Assembly (NCBI RefSeq): GCF_006716785.1
Contig: NZ_VFPQ01000002.1
Location: 186,001 to 250,000 of the forward strand
Direction of reading: 5' to 3'
Length of the DNA: 64,000 bases
Source of the DNA: Thermopolyspora flexuosa
GTDB taxonomy: Bacteria; Actinomycetota; Actinomycetes; Streptosporangiales; Streptosporangiaceae
Position 1 is the stretch's first letter, and the number at the start of each line of letters is the position of its first letter. The position numbers and the translations under genes are program-made. Shown here one piece after another: positions 52,204 to 60,952 of the stretch. The notes under the pieces were generated by a model that did no database searches, was not told where the DNA came from, and worked only from the letters and a program-made list of their open reading frames with translations.

Positions 52204-53645
52204 CCGGCGACCTCCTTGCGGTGCGCATCGGTGTTCCTGTCCGGGGTCCTGGTGATCGCGGCGAACGCCGCGACGAGGAGGAAGGCGGCGCCGATCGTCC
52301 CGAAGGCGAGCGCGTAGCCGCCCGTCACGGCCGCCGCGCCGCATCCGGCGGCGACCCCGCCCGGGCAGCCGAGCGCCGCGGTGCGGGCCGAGGCGATCGC
52401 CACGAGTACGGCGAGCCCCACGGTCGGCCCCACCTCCATCGCGGTGTTGATCAGCCCTCCGGCGAGCCCGGCCCGGTGCGGCGGGGTGCCGGACATGCCG
52501 ATGACCGTCGCCCCGGCGAGGGCGAGTCCGGAGCCGGCGGCGAACAGCGGCAGCGCGACGAGCACGATCGCGGGCCACGGGGTGCCCGGGGCGAGGGTGG
52601 CGAGCGGCGGCATCGCGGCCGCCGCGATCAGCAGCCCGGCGACCGTGGCGGCGCGCGGCCCGAACCGGCCGATCGCCCGGGCCGCGGCCGGGCCGGTGCC
52701 GAGGACGAGCAGGTTGGGCAGGAACGCGGCGCTGGTCTGCGCCGCCGACATGCCGCGGACCTGCTGGAAGTAGAGCGAGAGGAAGAACATGGTGGCCGCG
52801 CTCGCCGCCGCGGTGACCAGGATCACCGGCAGCGCGACCCGACGGGCCCGGTCGACGAGCATGCGCGGCGGCAGCAGCGGCCGGGCCGTACGGGACTCGA
52901 CGGCCGTGAAGGCGGCGAGCAGGGCGAGCCCGGCGACGGCCGGGGCCGGGCCGGTCGCGGTGAGCAGGCCGTGGCCGAGCAGCACGAGGCCGCCGGTGCC
53001 GAGCAGCGCCCCGGGCAGGTCGAGCCGTTCCCGGTCTCCCCCGGCGGCGCCGGGGGAGACCGCCGCGGGGGCGCCGGCGTGGCGGACCGACCGGGACAGC
53101 AGGCCGGCGGCGGCGACCGCGACCGGGAGGAGCAGGCACCAGCGCCACGAGGCGACGCTCGCGACCAGGCCGGACAGCAGGCTGCCGCCGACCGCGCCGC
53201 TCACCGAGAGCGTGCCCCACACCGCGAGCGCCCGGGCCCGGCGCGGCCCCTCCGGGTGGAGACGGGTGACCAGCGCCAGCGCGGCGGGCGCGGCGAGCGC
53301 GGCCCCGGCGCCCTGGGCGAGCCGGGCGGCGAGCAGCACGCCGAAGGCCGGGGCGAGCGCCCCCGCGAGCCCGGCCGCGCCGAAGAGGGCGAGGCCGGCG
53401 CGGAGCGTGCGGTGCGCGCCGCGCAGGTCGGCGAGCCTGCCGCCGAGCAGCAGCAGGCCGCCGAACGCGAGGCCGTACCCGGAGCTGAGCAGCGCGAGCT
53501 CGCCCTGGGCGAGGCCGAACTCGCGCTGGATCGCGGGCAGCGGTACGGCGAGCAGGGTGATCGCGGCGATCAGCGTGACCTGCACCGCGCCGAGCAGCGG
53601 GAAGACGACGCGGTGGGCCCGCGCGCGGGTGGTCGTCGACGTCAT
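52200..53645 (-). CDS. MFS drug exporter, DHA2-like
   Basis: The 481-residue protein has about 14 membrane helices, and GGRLADLRGAHRTLRAG forms the conserved loop between helices 2 and 3. The helix-5 antiporter motif appears as SVSGAVGGSLLSGLV (gxxxGPxxGG-like). This places it in the EmrB/QacA-type exporters. It overlaps the SDR gene by 4 bp and lies 57 bp after the TetR gene on the same strand. The three probably form one TetR-controlled operon. Confidence 0.87.
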   Translation of the reverse strand: MTSTTTRARAHRVVFPLLGAVQVTLIAAITLLAVPLPAIQREFGLAQGELALLSSGYGLAFGGLLLLGGRLADLRGAHRTLRAGLALFGAAGLAGALAPAFGVLLAARLAQGAGAALAAPAALALVTRLHPEGPRRARALAVWGTLSVSGAVGGSLLSGLVASVASWRWCLLLPVAVAAAGLLSRSVRHAGAPAAVSPGAAGGDRERLDLPGALLGTGGLVLLGHGLLTATGPAPAVAGLALLAAFTAVESRTARPLLPPRMLVDRARRVALPVILVTAAASAATMFFLSLYFQQVRGMSAAQTSAAFLPNLLVLGTGPAAARAIGRFGPRAATVAGLLIAAAAMPPLATLAPGTPWPAIVLVALPLFAAGSGLALAGATVIGMSGTPPHRAGLAGGLINTAMEVGPTVGLAVLVAIASARTAALGCPGGVAAGCGAAAVTGGYALAFGTIGAAFLLVAAFAAITRTPDRNTDAHRKEVAG

Positions 53646-53702
53646 CCGGCGTCCTAAGTTACCCGACAGTTCATTCCAGAATCAGCGCACAAAAAGGCGG
53701 GA

Positions 53703-54284
53703 CTAGGCGAGCAGGCGCAGCGCCTGCGCGGCCGCGTCCCGCAGCCGGGCCGGATCGGGCGAGCCCTTGGCCATGATCCGCAGCCCCTGGAGCACGACGA
53801 GGAGGAAACGCCCCAGCGCCACCGGGTCGCTGTCCGGGCCGATCTCCCCCTGGGCCTTGGCGCGGTAGAGCGCCGAGGTCAGCGCGGTCTCCAGCGCCGC
53901 CCAGCTCGACTCGACGAACCGGGTCACGCTCGGGTCCTTCGGCAGCAGCTCGGCCGCGGCGTTGACGATCATGCAGCCCCGCCGCCGGGAGTCCGCGACG
54001 CCCTCCTCGGCGTACAGCTCGACCAGGGCCCGGATGGCGGGCAGCGCCGGCCCCGGCCGGGACAGCGCCTCGATCGGGTTGGGGGAGCGGGTCCGCAGGT
54101 AGCGGTTGAGCGCCGCCAGGTACAGGTCGTGCTTGTTGCCGAAGGTGGCGTACAGGCTGGCCCGCGCCACCCCCAGGTGCTCGACCAGGTCGGCCATGCT
54201 GGTCGCCTCGTACCCGCGCTCCCAGAACAGCTCCAGCGCGGCGTCGAGCGCGGCCTCGGGATCGAACTCCTTGCTCCTCGCCAC
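53703..54284 (-). CDS. TetR-family transcriptional regulator
   Basis: The 193-residue protein has an N-terminal helix-turn-helix: ALDAALELFWERGYEATSMADLVEHLGVARASLYATFGNKHDLYL. The C-terminal ligand domain contains RRGCMIVNAAAELL, typical of the TetR_C group with a conserved cysteine. The GTG at 54284 lies only a few bases after the predicted transcription start, so the transcript is likely leaderless. It is first in a presumed tetR-MFS-SDR operon on the minus strand, and probably represses it in the absence of the exporter's substrate. Confidence 0.9.
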   Translation of the reverse strand: MARSKEFDPEAALDAALELFWERGYEATSMADLVEHLGVARASLYATFGNKHDLYLAALNRYLRTRSPNPIEALSRPGPALPAIRALVELYAEEGVADSRRRGCMIVNAAAELLPKDPSVTRFVESSWAALETALTSALYRAKAQGEIGPDSDPVALGRFLLVVLQGLRIMAKGSPDPARLRDAAAQALRLLA

Positions 54285-54291
54285 GGCCCGA

Positions 54292-54320
54292 CGCTAACAC
54301 TTACTGGAACGATCGGTCAA
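54292..54320 (-). promoter_or_regulatory. Promoter and operator of the tetR-MFS-SDR operon
   Basis: On the minus strand TTGACC (54320-54315) and TTAGCG (54297-54292) are separated by 17 nt, a good housekeeping -35/-10 pair. An imperfect palindrome centred on CGATCG (GAACGATCGGTC) overlaps the -35 element and is a likely TetR binding site. The predicted start is at or within 2 nt of the GTG at 54284. Confidence 0.55.
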
Positions 54321-54374
54321 ATATGGCGGCGGGCCACGCCTCCCCGCCGTGGCCCGCCGCCCGCCGTGCCGTAC

Positions 54375-55169
54375 TCACTCCCAGCGGAACAGCCGGACCG
54401 CGAGCCCGGCGGCGACGAGCAGCCAGGCGGCGAGCACCAGCACCGCCTCCGCCGGGATCGCCGCGCCGCTCCAGGCGGCGTGCAGCGACTCGCCGAACGG
54501 GCCGGTGGGCGAGAACCGGCTGATCACGGCGAGCGCCTCCGGCATGCTCTGCCGGGGCACCCACACGCCGCCGAGGAAGAGCAGCGGGAACATGGCCGCG
54601 GCCCCGATGCCGGGGGCGGCGCGCCCGCTCGGCGCGAGCGAGCCGAGCAGCAGCCCGATCGTGTACAGCGTGGCCATGCCGAGCAGCACGATCCCGGCGA
54701 AGGCGAACGGCCGCTCGGGGATCCTGGCGTCGAGCACGAGGTGGCCGCCGACGACCATCGCGGTGAGCGCGACGACGCCCATGCCGAGCGACACGATCAG
54801 CTGGGCGGCGATCATGCGCGCGGGGCCGACCGGGGTGGTGGACATGCGGCGCAGCACGCCGGTCTCCCGGTAGGTGGCGAACACGGACGGCAGCAGCGAG
54901 GTGCCGATGATGGCGATCGACAGCAGCGCCATCATCGCCGGGTAGTAGGCGTCGATCAGCCGAGCCCCGCCGAGCTCCGGCAGCGGGCGGTTGAAGTCGG
55001 GGATGGCGCCGCCGAGGATGAGCAGCAGTGCCAGGGGCAGCAGCAGCGGCAGCCCGACCGCCATCGGGTCGCGGAGGATCAGCTTCGCCTCGACCGCGAC
55101 GAGCGTCGGCAGGGGCCGGGCCGGGCGGGGCGGCGTGGCGGTGGCCGTGACGGTGGACGGGTGACTCAT
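54375..55169 (-). CDS. ABC-2 type transporter permease
   Basis: The 264-residue protein has six membrane helices in the ABC-2 arrangement. It starts with a cytoplasmic tail and VAVEAKLILRDPMAVGLPLLLP, then YRETGVLRRMSTTPVGPARM and FPLLFLGGVWVPRQSMPEAL, the conserved segment before the last helix. The ATG at 55169 follows GGAAGG. The matching ATP-binding protein is encoded 353 bp upstream on the same strand. The pair probably exports a drug or lipid. Confidence 0.88.
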   Translation of the reverse strand: MSHPSTVTATATPPRPARPLPTLVAVEAKLILRDPMAVGLPLLLPLALLLILGGAIPDFNRPLPELGGARLIDAYYPAMMALLSIAIIGTSLLPSVFATYRETGVLRRMSTTPVGPARMIAAQLIVSLGMGVVALTAMVVGGHLVLDARIPERPFAFAGIVLLGMATLYTIGLLLGSLAPSGRAAPGIGAAAMFPLLFLGGVWVPRQSMPEALAVISRFSPTGPFGESLHAAWSGAAIPAEAVLVLAAWLLVAAGLAVRLFRWE

Positions 55170-55522
55170 GTCGGCCTTCCGGTGGTCGAACGGTGGGTGT
55201 GGGCGCAGCGAGCGCCGCGGTGAGCGAGGGTCAGGCCCGGCGGGGGACGTACGGCACGCCCGGGCGGGCGCGGAGCCGGTGGATGGACCGGTACGGCTGG
55301 ACCGGTACGGCTGGATCGGTATGGCGGGATCGGTACGGGCCGGATCGCGGTACGGCGACGTCCGAGTGCGGCTGAAAGAGGGGGCGAGGGTCGAGGTTCG
55401 GCCCGTGGATCCGTGACGCGGATCCGGCGGGCCCGGCCGTGATCGCGCCGCCCTTGCGGAAGCGGCCTCGGGGCGGCGGCGGGCCGGTGATCGGTACGGC
55501 GGCGCCCGGTGACGTGGAGGGC
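55170..55522. other. Gap between ABC genes with short degenerate repeats
   Basis: No gene is visible in these 353 bp. From 55288 to about 55358 there are five imperfect copies of a 14-15 bp unit, CCGGTACGGCTGGA and variants. Confidence 0.55.
55288..55358 (+). repeat. Degenerate 14-bp tandem repeat
   Basis: Two identical units of CCGGTACGGCTGGA (55288-55301, 55302-55315) are followed by TCGGTATGGCGGGA, TCGGTACGGGCCGGA and TCGCGGTACGGCGA. The unit contains GTAC, a palindrome common in this genome. Confidence 0.65.
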
Positions 55523-56437
55523 TCAGGCGGCCTCGGCCGGGGCGCCGGTGAGGGCGAGGAAGGCGGCGTCGAGGGTGGGACGCTCGACCCGCAGGTCGGT
55601 GACGCGCACGCCGGCCCCGGCGAGCTCGGCCACGACCGTGCCGGTCACGTCGACGTCGCCGGTCACCACGACGCGCCCGCGCCGGTCGACGACCACCTCG
55701 CGCACGCCGTCGAGCCCGCTGAGCACGTCCCGATCCACGGGCGCCGAGGGCGTGAACGTGACCCGCTCGCCGACCCCGGCCCGCCGGATCAGCCCGGCGG
55801 GAGTGTCGAGCGCCGCGACCACCCCGCCGTGGATGAGGGCGACGCGGTCGCACAGCCGCTCGGCCTCCTCCATGAAGTGGGTGACGAGCACGACGGTGAT
55901 GCCCTGGTCGCGGATCTGCTCGATCAGCTCCCAGGTGTCCCGCCGCGCCTGCGGGTCGAGGCCGGTGGTCAGCTCGTCGAGGATGGCCACGCGCGGTGCG
56001 CCGACCAGGGCGAGCGCGATCGACAGCCGCTGCTTCTGGCCGCCGGAGAGCCGGCCGTACCGGGCGTCCCGCTTCTCGCCGAGGCCCACCTGCTCGATGA
56101 GCGCGTCGGCGGAGACGCGGTGGCCGTGGAAGGAGGCGAACATGCGCACCGCCTCGCGCACCGTGATCCTGTCCGGCAGGGCGCTGCTCTGCAGCTGCAC
56201 CCCGAGGCGGCGGGTGAGCTCGGCGCGGTCCTCGCGCGGGTCGAGGCCGTCGACGACGATCGTGCCGGAGTCGGGCCGCCGCAGCCCGGCCACGCACTCC
56301 ACGGTGGTGGTCTTGCCGGCCCCGTTGCGGCCCACGATCCCGAAGATCTCGCCCTCCGCCACGGAGAACGAGACGTCGCGTACGGCGACGTGCTCGCCGT
56401 ACCGCTTGGCCAGGTGGGTGACTTCGATAATCGGCAT
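55523..56437 (-). CDS. ABC transporter ATP-binding protein
   Basis: The 304-residue protein has Walker A GRNGAGKTTT, the Q loop LGVQLQSSALPD, the signature RLSGGQKQRLSIALAL, Walker B VAILDELTTGLDP and the H-loop VTHFMEEAE. The C-terminal 80 residues resemble the accessory domain of DrrA/CcmA-like ATPases. The ATG at 56437 is chosen. It pairs with the ABC-2 permease downstream. It is divergent from a sensor kinase-response regulator pair, an arrangement often used to control such exporters. Confidence 0.92.
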   Translation of the reverse strand: MPIIEVTHLAKRYGEHVAVRDVSFSVAEGEIFGIVGRNGAGKTTTVECVAGLRRPDSGTIVVDGLDPREDRAELTRRLGVQLQSSALPDRITVREAVRMFASFHGHRVSADALIEQVGLGEKRDARYGRLSGGQKQRLSIALALVGAPRVAILDELTTGLDPQARRDTWELIEQIRDQGITVVLVTHFMEEAERLCDRVALIHGGVVAALDTPAGLIRRAGVGERVTFTPSAPVDRDVLSGLDGVREVVVDRRGRVVVTGDVDVTGTVVAELAGAGVRVTDLRVERPTLDAAFLALTGAPAEAA

Positions 56438-56568
56438 GCCGCTCACGGTAGGTGGCCGACCGGGCCGGGCGCGTTGGCGCAAGGGACACTTCCGGGGTGG
56501 GGTTATCCCCACCCCTCCGGGCACCCAGCTGCAGTGACGCACCGTCCCGCGGCCCGCAGACTGAAGGC

Positions 56569-58143
56569 ATGGACGAAAAGGCGAGCACCCCGCGGTCGGG
56601 ACAGAACCTTGCGAACCGGCCGGCCGTGCGCCTCGCCCGCTGGTGCGGCAAGGTGGTCTCCGCGATCGGGAACGGCCTGGCCATGTTCGCCCTCGGGATC
56701 GTGCAACTGCCGATCACCGCGGTCGTCATGCTCGCCGTGGTGCTCACCTACGGCTTCGGCCTGGTCTTCCTCTTCCCCCCGGCGATCCTGCTCTCCCGCC
56801 GGTGGCTCGCGATCGCCCGCCGCCGCGCCGAGGCCTGGTCGGGGGTGCGCATCGAGGACCCCTACCAGCCGCCGCCCCCGCCGCCGGTCCCGCAGCCCGA
56901 CGGCTGGTACCGGGAGGGCCGCACCCTCTACCGGTCGCCCCGGTTCCCGGCCTGGAGCCGCCGCCTCAACTGGCTGACCAAGGACCCGGCCACCTGGCGG
57001 GACCTCGTCTGGCTGGTGCTCCACCCGATCACCGGCGCCCTGATCGCCGTGCTCCCGCTGCTGCTGATCGGGTACGGCGCCCACCTGGCCGTCACCGGCG
57101 CCTGGCCCGTCCCGCTCGCCGGCCCCGTGTTCGCCGCCGCCGGCCTGGTCGCCGCGCCGTACGTGCCCCGCCTGTACGGGCTGTGGACCCGCGCGCTGCT
57201 CGGCCCCACCGAGCGGGCCCGGCTCGCCCGCCAGGTCAGCCACCTCGCCCGCACCCGCACCGAGGCGGTGGACGCCCAGGCCGCCGAGCTGCGCCGGATC
57301 GAGCGCGACCTGCACGACGGGGCACAGGCCCGGCTGGTGGCGATGGGCATGACGCTCGGCGCCGCCGAGCGGCTCGTGGACACCGACCCGGCCGCGGCGA
57401 AGGCGCTCATCGCCAAGACCCGGGAGGCGTCCGCGGACGTGCTCGCCGAGCTGCGGCGGCTGGTGCGCGGCATCTACCCGCCGGTGCTCGCCGAGCGCGG
57501 CCTCGGCGACGCGGTGCGCGCGCTCGCCCTCGACTGCCCGCTCAAGGTCACCGTCGAGGTGGACCTGCCCGACCGCCCGCCCCCGCCGGTGGAGGCGGCC
57601 GCCTACTTCGCGGTGAGCGAGCTGCTCACCAACGCGGCCCGGCACTCGGGCGCCCGCGAGGTGACGATCGACATCGGCCGGCGCGGCGGCGACCTGCGCA
57701 TCACGGTCACCGACGACGGCGTCGGCGGCGCGGACCCGGCGCGCGGCAGCGGCCTGCGCGGGCTGGAGCGCCGGATCGCCGCGTTCGACGGGGTGCTCGC
57801 CGTGCACAGCCCGCCCGGCGGCCCCACGGTCGCCGTCATCGAGATCCCCCGGGTGCTGCCGGCGGGCGAACGCCCCAAGGCCACGATGCCGCGCCGCAAG
57901 GTCGTGCTGATGGGCCTGTGCATGGGGTTCTCCTGGCTGCCGCTGTTCCCGCAGGGCATCGTCGCGCTGATCATGAAGGTCATCGACGCGCCGCGGAGCT
58001 GGTTCCTCGCGCTCTACCTGCCCGACCCGCTCTCCTGGATCACGGCGATCGCGTTCATCAACCTCGGCGTGGCCATGCTCGTCTACGGCCGCTACCTCGC
58101 GGCCGAGTACGAGCGGTCCAAGTCGTCCCCCGCGTGCTCCTAG
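56569..58143 (+). CDS. Sensor histidine kinase, NarL/DesK-type, with C-terminal membrane helices
   Basis: The 524-residue protein has an N-terminal sensor with four membrane helices (about residues 30-75 and 145-205). A HisKA_3 dimerisation helix with the phosphorylated histidine in RDLHDGAQARL (about 247) follows. The HATPase domain has SELLTNAARHSG (N box) and VTDDGVGGADPARGSGLRGLERR. After the ATPase there are two further helices (LMGLCMGFSWLPLFPQGIV and ITAIAFINLGVAMLVYG), which is unusual. It is followed 10 bp later by its response regulator and is divergent from the ABC exporter. Confidence 0.9.
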   Translation: MDEKASTPRSGQNLANRPAVRLARWCGKVVSAIGNGLAMFALGIVQLPITAVVMLAVVLTYGFGLVFLFPPAILLSRRWLAIARRRAEAWSGVRIEDPYQPPPPPPVPQPDGWYREGRTLYRSPRFPAWSRRLNWLTKDPATWRDLVWLVLHPITGALIAVLPLLLIGYGAHLAVTGAWPVPLAGPVFAAAGLVAAPYVPRLYGLWTRALLGPTERARLARQVSHLARTRTEAVDAQAAELRRIERDLHDGAQARLVAMGMTLGAAERLVDTDPAAAKALIAKTREASADVLAELRRLVRGIYPPVLAERGLGDAVRALALDCPLKVTVEVDLPDRPPPPVEAAAYFAVSELLTNAARHSGAREVTIDIGRRGGDLRITVTDDGVGGADPARGSGLRGLERRIAAFDGVLAVHSPPGGPTVAVIEIPRVLPAGERPKATMPRRKVVLMGLCMGFSWLPLFPQGIVALIMKVIDAPRSWFLALYLPDPLSWITAIAFINLGVAMLVYGRYLAAEYERSKSSPACS

Positions 58144-58153
58144 GGTGGTGGCC

Positions 58154-58807
58154 GTGAGAGTCGTGCTCGCCGAGGACCTGTACCTGCTGCGGGAGGGCCT
58201 GGTGCACCTGCTGCAGGCGCACGGGTTCACCGTGGTCGCGGCCGTGGAGACCGGCCCCGAGCTGCTGCGCGCGCTCGTCGAGGAGCGCCCGGACGTCTCG
58301 ATCGTGGACGTACGGCTGCCGCCCACGTTCACCGACGAGGGCCTGCAGGCGGCGCTCGAGGCGCGCCGGCGGATTCCGGGGCTGCCGGTGTGCGTGCTCT
58401 CCCAGCACGTGGAGCAGCTGTACGCGCGCGAGCTGCTCGCCGACGGCTCGGGCGGGGTCGGCTACCTGCTCAAGGACCGGGTGTTCGATGCGGCGCAGTT
58501 CGTGGACGCGCTGCGCCGGGTCGCCGCGGGCGGCACCGCGATGGACCCGGAGGTGATCGCCAAGCTGCTCGCCGGCAACGCCCGCAACGAGCCGCTCGCC
58601 CGGCTCACCCCGCGCGAGCGCGAGGTGCTCGCGCTCATGGCCGAGGGCCGCTCCAACGCCGCCATCTGCCAGCAGCTCTACCTGAGCGAGAGCGCGGTCG
58701 GCAAGCACGTGGCGAACATCTTCACCAAGCTCGGCCTCATGCCCTCCGACGACGACAACCGGCGCGTGCTCGCCGTACTCGCCTACCTCAACGCGCAGCG
58801 CTCCTGA
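58154..58807 (+). CDS. Response regulator, NarL/FixJ (LuxR) family
   Basis: The 217-residue protein has a receiver domain beginning MRVVLAEDLYLLREGL, with the phospho-acceptor aspartate in SIVDVRLPPTFTDEG (about 51) and the lysine in GYLLKDRVF. The LuxR DNA-binding domain is LTPREREVLALMAEGRSNAA and LSESAVGKHVANIFTKLGL. The GTG at 58154 gives the normal receiver start; in-frame GTGs at 58145 and 58148 are alternatives. It probably controls the neighbouring ABC exporter in response to its kinase. Confidence 0.92.
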   Translation: MRVVLAEDLYLLREGLVHLLQAHGFTVVAAVETGPELLRALVEERPDVSIVDVRLPPTFTDEGLQAALEARRRIPGLPVCVLSQHVEQLYARELLADGSGGVGYLLKDRVFDAAQFVDALRRVAAGGTAMDPEVIAKLLAGNARNEPLARLTPREREVLALMAEGRSNAAICQQLYLSESAVGKHVANIFTKLGLMPSDDDNRRVLAVLAYLNAQRS

Positions 58808-58926
58808 ACGGCCCTCAGGACGGCCACCACAGGTGAGGCCAGGGCACCTTCCTGTCGGTACGTGCGGCTACCTTTTCGTACATACCGTCGAGCGAGAACG
58901 TCGAAGTCGAAAGGGGATCGGTCGGG

Positions 58927-60024
58927 ATGAAACTTCACGTGAACCGTGATGTGCTGGCCGACGCGGTCGCGTGGACCGCCCGGATCCTGCCCAGCCGGCC
59001 TGCCGTTCCGGTGCTCGGCGGCATCCTGCTCGACGCGCACGGCGAGGACCTGACGCTGTCCGCGTTCGACTACGAGGTGTCGGCCCGGGCCACGGTGGAG
59101 GCGCAGGTCGCCGAGCCGGGGCGGACGCTGATCCCCGGGCGGGTGCTCGCGGAGATCACCAAGAGCCTGCCCGACCACCCGGTCGAGATCGTCACCGACG
59201 GGGCGGAGGCGATCCTCACCTGCGGCAGCGCGGAGTTCGGGCTGCACACCATGCCGGTCGACGAGTTCCCCGCGCTGCCGGAGATGCCCCCGAGGATCGG
59301 CGCGGTGGGCGGGGGTCTGCTCGCCACGGCGGTCGCGCAGGTGGCGCCCTCGGCGAGCCGCGACGACACGCTGCCGATGCTCACCGGCATCCGCATGGAC
59401 ATCTCCGGCCACAACGTGACGCTGGCGGCCACCGACCGCTACCGGATCGCCGCCCGGGAGTTCCTGTGGCACCCCGAGCGGCCGGACGTGACCGCGGCGG
59501 CGATGGTGTCCGCCCGGGTGCTGGTGGACATCGCGCGCACGCTGCGCGCGGGCGAGGTGTCGATCGCGCTCGGCGACGGGGTGATCGGGTTCGAGAGCGT
59601 CGGCCGCCGGACCACGGTGCGGCTCATGGACGAGCAGTTCATCGACTACCGGTCCCGGCTGGCGAACACCCCGGCGATCTGGGCGACCGTCCCGGTCGCG
59701 CCGCTGGTCGAGGCGATCCGGCGGGTGTCGCTGGTGGCCGACCGGAACCCGGCGGTGCGGCTGTCGTTCGGCCGCGACCAGGTGCTCGTGCAGGCGGGCG
59801 GCGGCGACATCGGCCGGGGCGCGGAGGTCGTCGCGGCCGAGCTCGAGGGCGACGGGATCCAGATCGCCTTCCAGTCGCACTTCCTGCTCGACGGTCTGTC
59901 GGGCCTGGAGACCGAGCGGGTGCGCATCGGCATGGACACCCCCACCCGTCCCGCGCTCATCACCGACGACGCCGACGACCCGACCTTCCGCTACCTGGTG
60001 ATGTCCCTGCGCCTGGGGTCGTAG
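58927..60024 (+). CDS. Second DNA polymerase III beta-clamp homologue
   Basis: The 365-residue protein is a complete DnaN paralogue. It starts MKLHVNRDVLADAVAWTAR and aligns along its whole length with DnaN of this window, including FDYEVSA, TMPVDEFPALP, LAATDRYRI and QSHFLLDGLSGL. Differences include the partner-binding C-terminus YLVMSLRL, where DnaN has YLIMPIRL. The pocket proline (E. coli Pro363 position) is therefore serine. AAAGGGG lies upstream of the ATG at 58927. It is not in an origin context, sitting next to a two-component system. It could be an alternative clamp for repair or specialised replication; that is inferred. Confidence 0.9.
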   Translation: MKLHVNRDVLADAVAWTARILPSRPAVPVLGGILLDAHGEDLTLSAFDYEVSARATVEAQVAEPGRTLIPGRVLAEITKSLPDHPVEIVTDGAEAILTCGSAEFGLHTMPVDEFPALPEMPPRIGAVGGGLLATAVAQVAPSASRDDTLPMLTGIRMDISGHNVTLAATDRYRIAAREFLWHPERPDVTAAAMVSARVLVDIARTLRAGEVSIALGDGVIGFESVGRRTTVRLMDEQFIDYRSRLANTPAIWATVPVAPLVEAIRRVSLVADRNPAVRLSFGRDQVLVQAGGGDIGRGAEVVAAELEGDGIQIAFQSHFLLDGLSGLETERVRIGMDTPTRPALITDDADDPTFRYLVMSLRLGS

Positions 60025-60265
60025 CAAGGCCGTGCCGTGACCGTGCCCGGCGCGGGCGTCCGCGGCGGGCGGGCCGGTGCGGAAACGACGACGCGTCCCG
60101 GCGCGGCGGCGGTACGGCGCGCGTGCGCGGGACGCGGCGGGAGGGCGGGCACGGGGCGGCGGTTGGCCGTCCCGGACGGGCCGCGGCGGGGCGGTACGGT
60201 CGGCACCGGTGCCGCCGCGATCGATGGGGCTCGGGTGGCGCGGCCGTGCGGGTCCGCGCCCGGGG

Positions 60266-60952
60266 TCAGGACAGCTCGGCCGACTCGGTGAGGGACGCAA
60301 GGATGCGCTCCATGCACTCCAGGCCGGCGCGCTCGGCGGCGGACGCGTCCCCGGCGGCGATCGCCTCGTAGATGCCGTCGTGCGGGATGTAGGTCTTCTC
60401 CAGCGGCACGCCGGCGGCGGTGATGTTGGCGCGCAGCGCGGCGGAGAAGTCGTTGTAGATGTCGATCAGCACCCGGTTGTGCGTGGCCGCGGCGACCGCC
60501 ATGTGGAAGGCGAGGTCGGTCTCGACGAACGCGGCGGAGTCGCGCGCGGCCCAGGCCCGCTCCCGCTCCTCGAGCGCGGCCTTGATCGCCTTGATGTCCT
60601 CCTCGGTACGGCGGCTCGCGGCGAGCCGGGCGGCCTCGACCTCGAGCGCCCGCCGTACCTCGAAGATCTCCAGGTGCTCGGCGGCGCGCAGGCGGCGGAG
60701 CATCGCGCCGGACAGCTCGCTGGTGGCGCGCACGTAGGTGCCGTCGCCCTGGCGGCACTCGAGCAGCCCCGCGTGGGTGAGGGCGCGGACGGCCTCGCGC
60801 ACGGTGTTACGGCCCACGCCGAGCTGCTCGGCGAGCACGGTCTCGGTGGGAATCTTGCCGTGCAGCGGCCACGCCCCGGAGACGATCTGCTCCTTGAGCT
60901 GATCGATCACCTGGTCGACGAGCGAGGCCCGTTGGGCCGTGCGCAGACTCAC
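60266..60952 (-). CDS. GntR-family regulator, FadR subfamily
   Basis: The 228-residue protein has a GntR winged helix: VIDQLKEQIVSGAWPLHGKIPTETVLAEQLGVGRNTVREAVRALTHAGLL. The all-helical FCD effector domain contains metal-ligand-type residues (ETDLAFHMAVAAATHN and HDGIYEAIAAGDA). The GTG at 60952 follows GGAGGAGGG; upstream in-frame residues are not needed. A GGTCGACC palindrome lies at 61003-61010 upstream. FCD regulators respond to carboxylic acids; the ligand here is unknown. The 241 bp between dnaN2 and this gene hold no gene I can support. Confidence 0.9.
   Translation of the reverse strand: MSLRTAQRASLVDQVIDQLKEQIVSGAWPLHGKIPTETVLAEQLGVGRNTVREAVRALTHAGLLECRQGDGTYVRATSELSGAMLRRLRAAEHLEIFEVRRALEVEAARLAASRRTEEDIKAIKAALEERERAWAARDSAAFVETDLAFHMAVAAATHNRVLIDIYNDFSAALRANITAAGVPLEKTYIPHDGIYEAIAAGDASAAERAGLECMERILASLTESAELS

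Noticed and set aside
58928-58945. parS-like ACTTCACGTGAACC at the start of the second dnaN gene
   Set aside because: Only the TTCACGTGAA core is shared; the flanking bases that ParB reads are wrong, and the sequence encodes MKLHVNRD.
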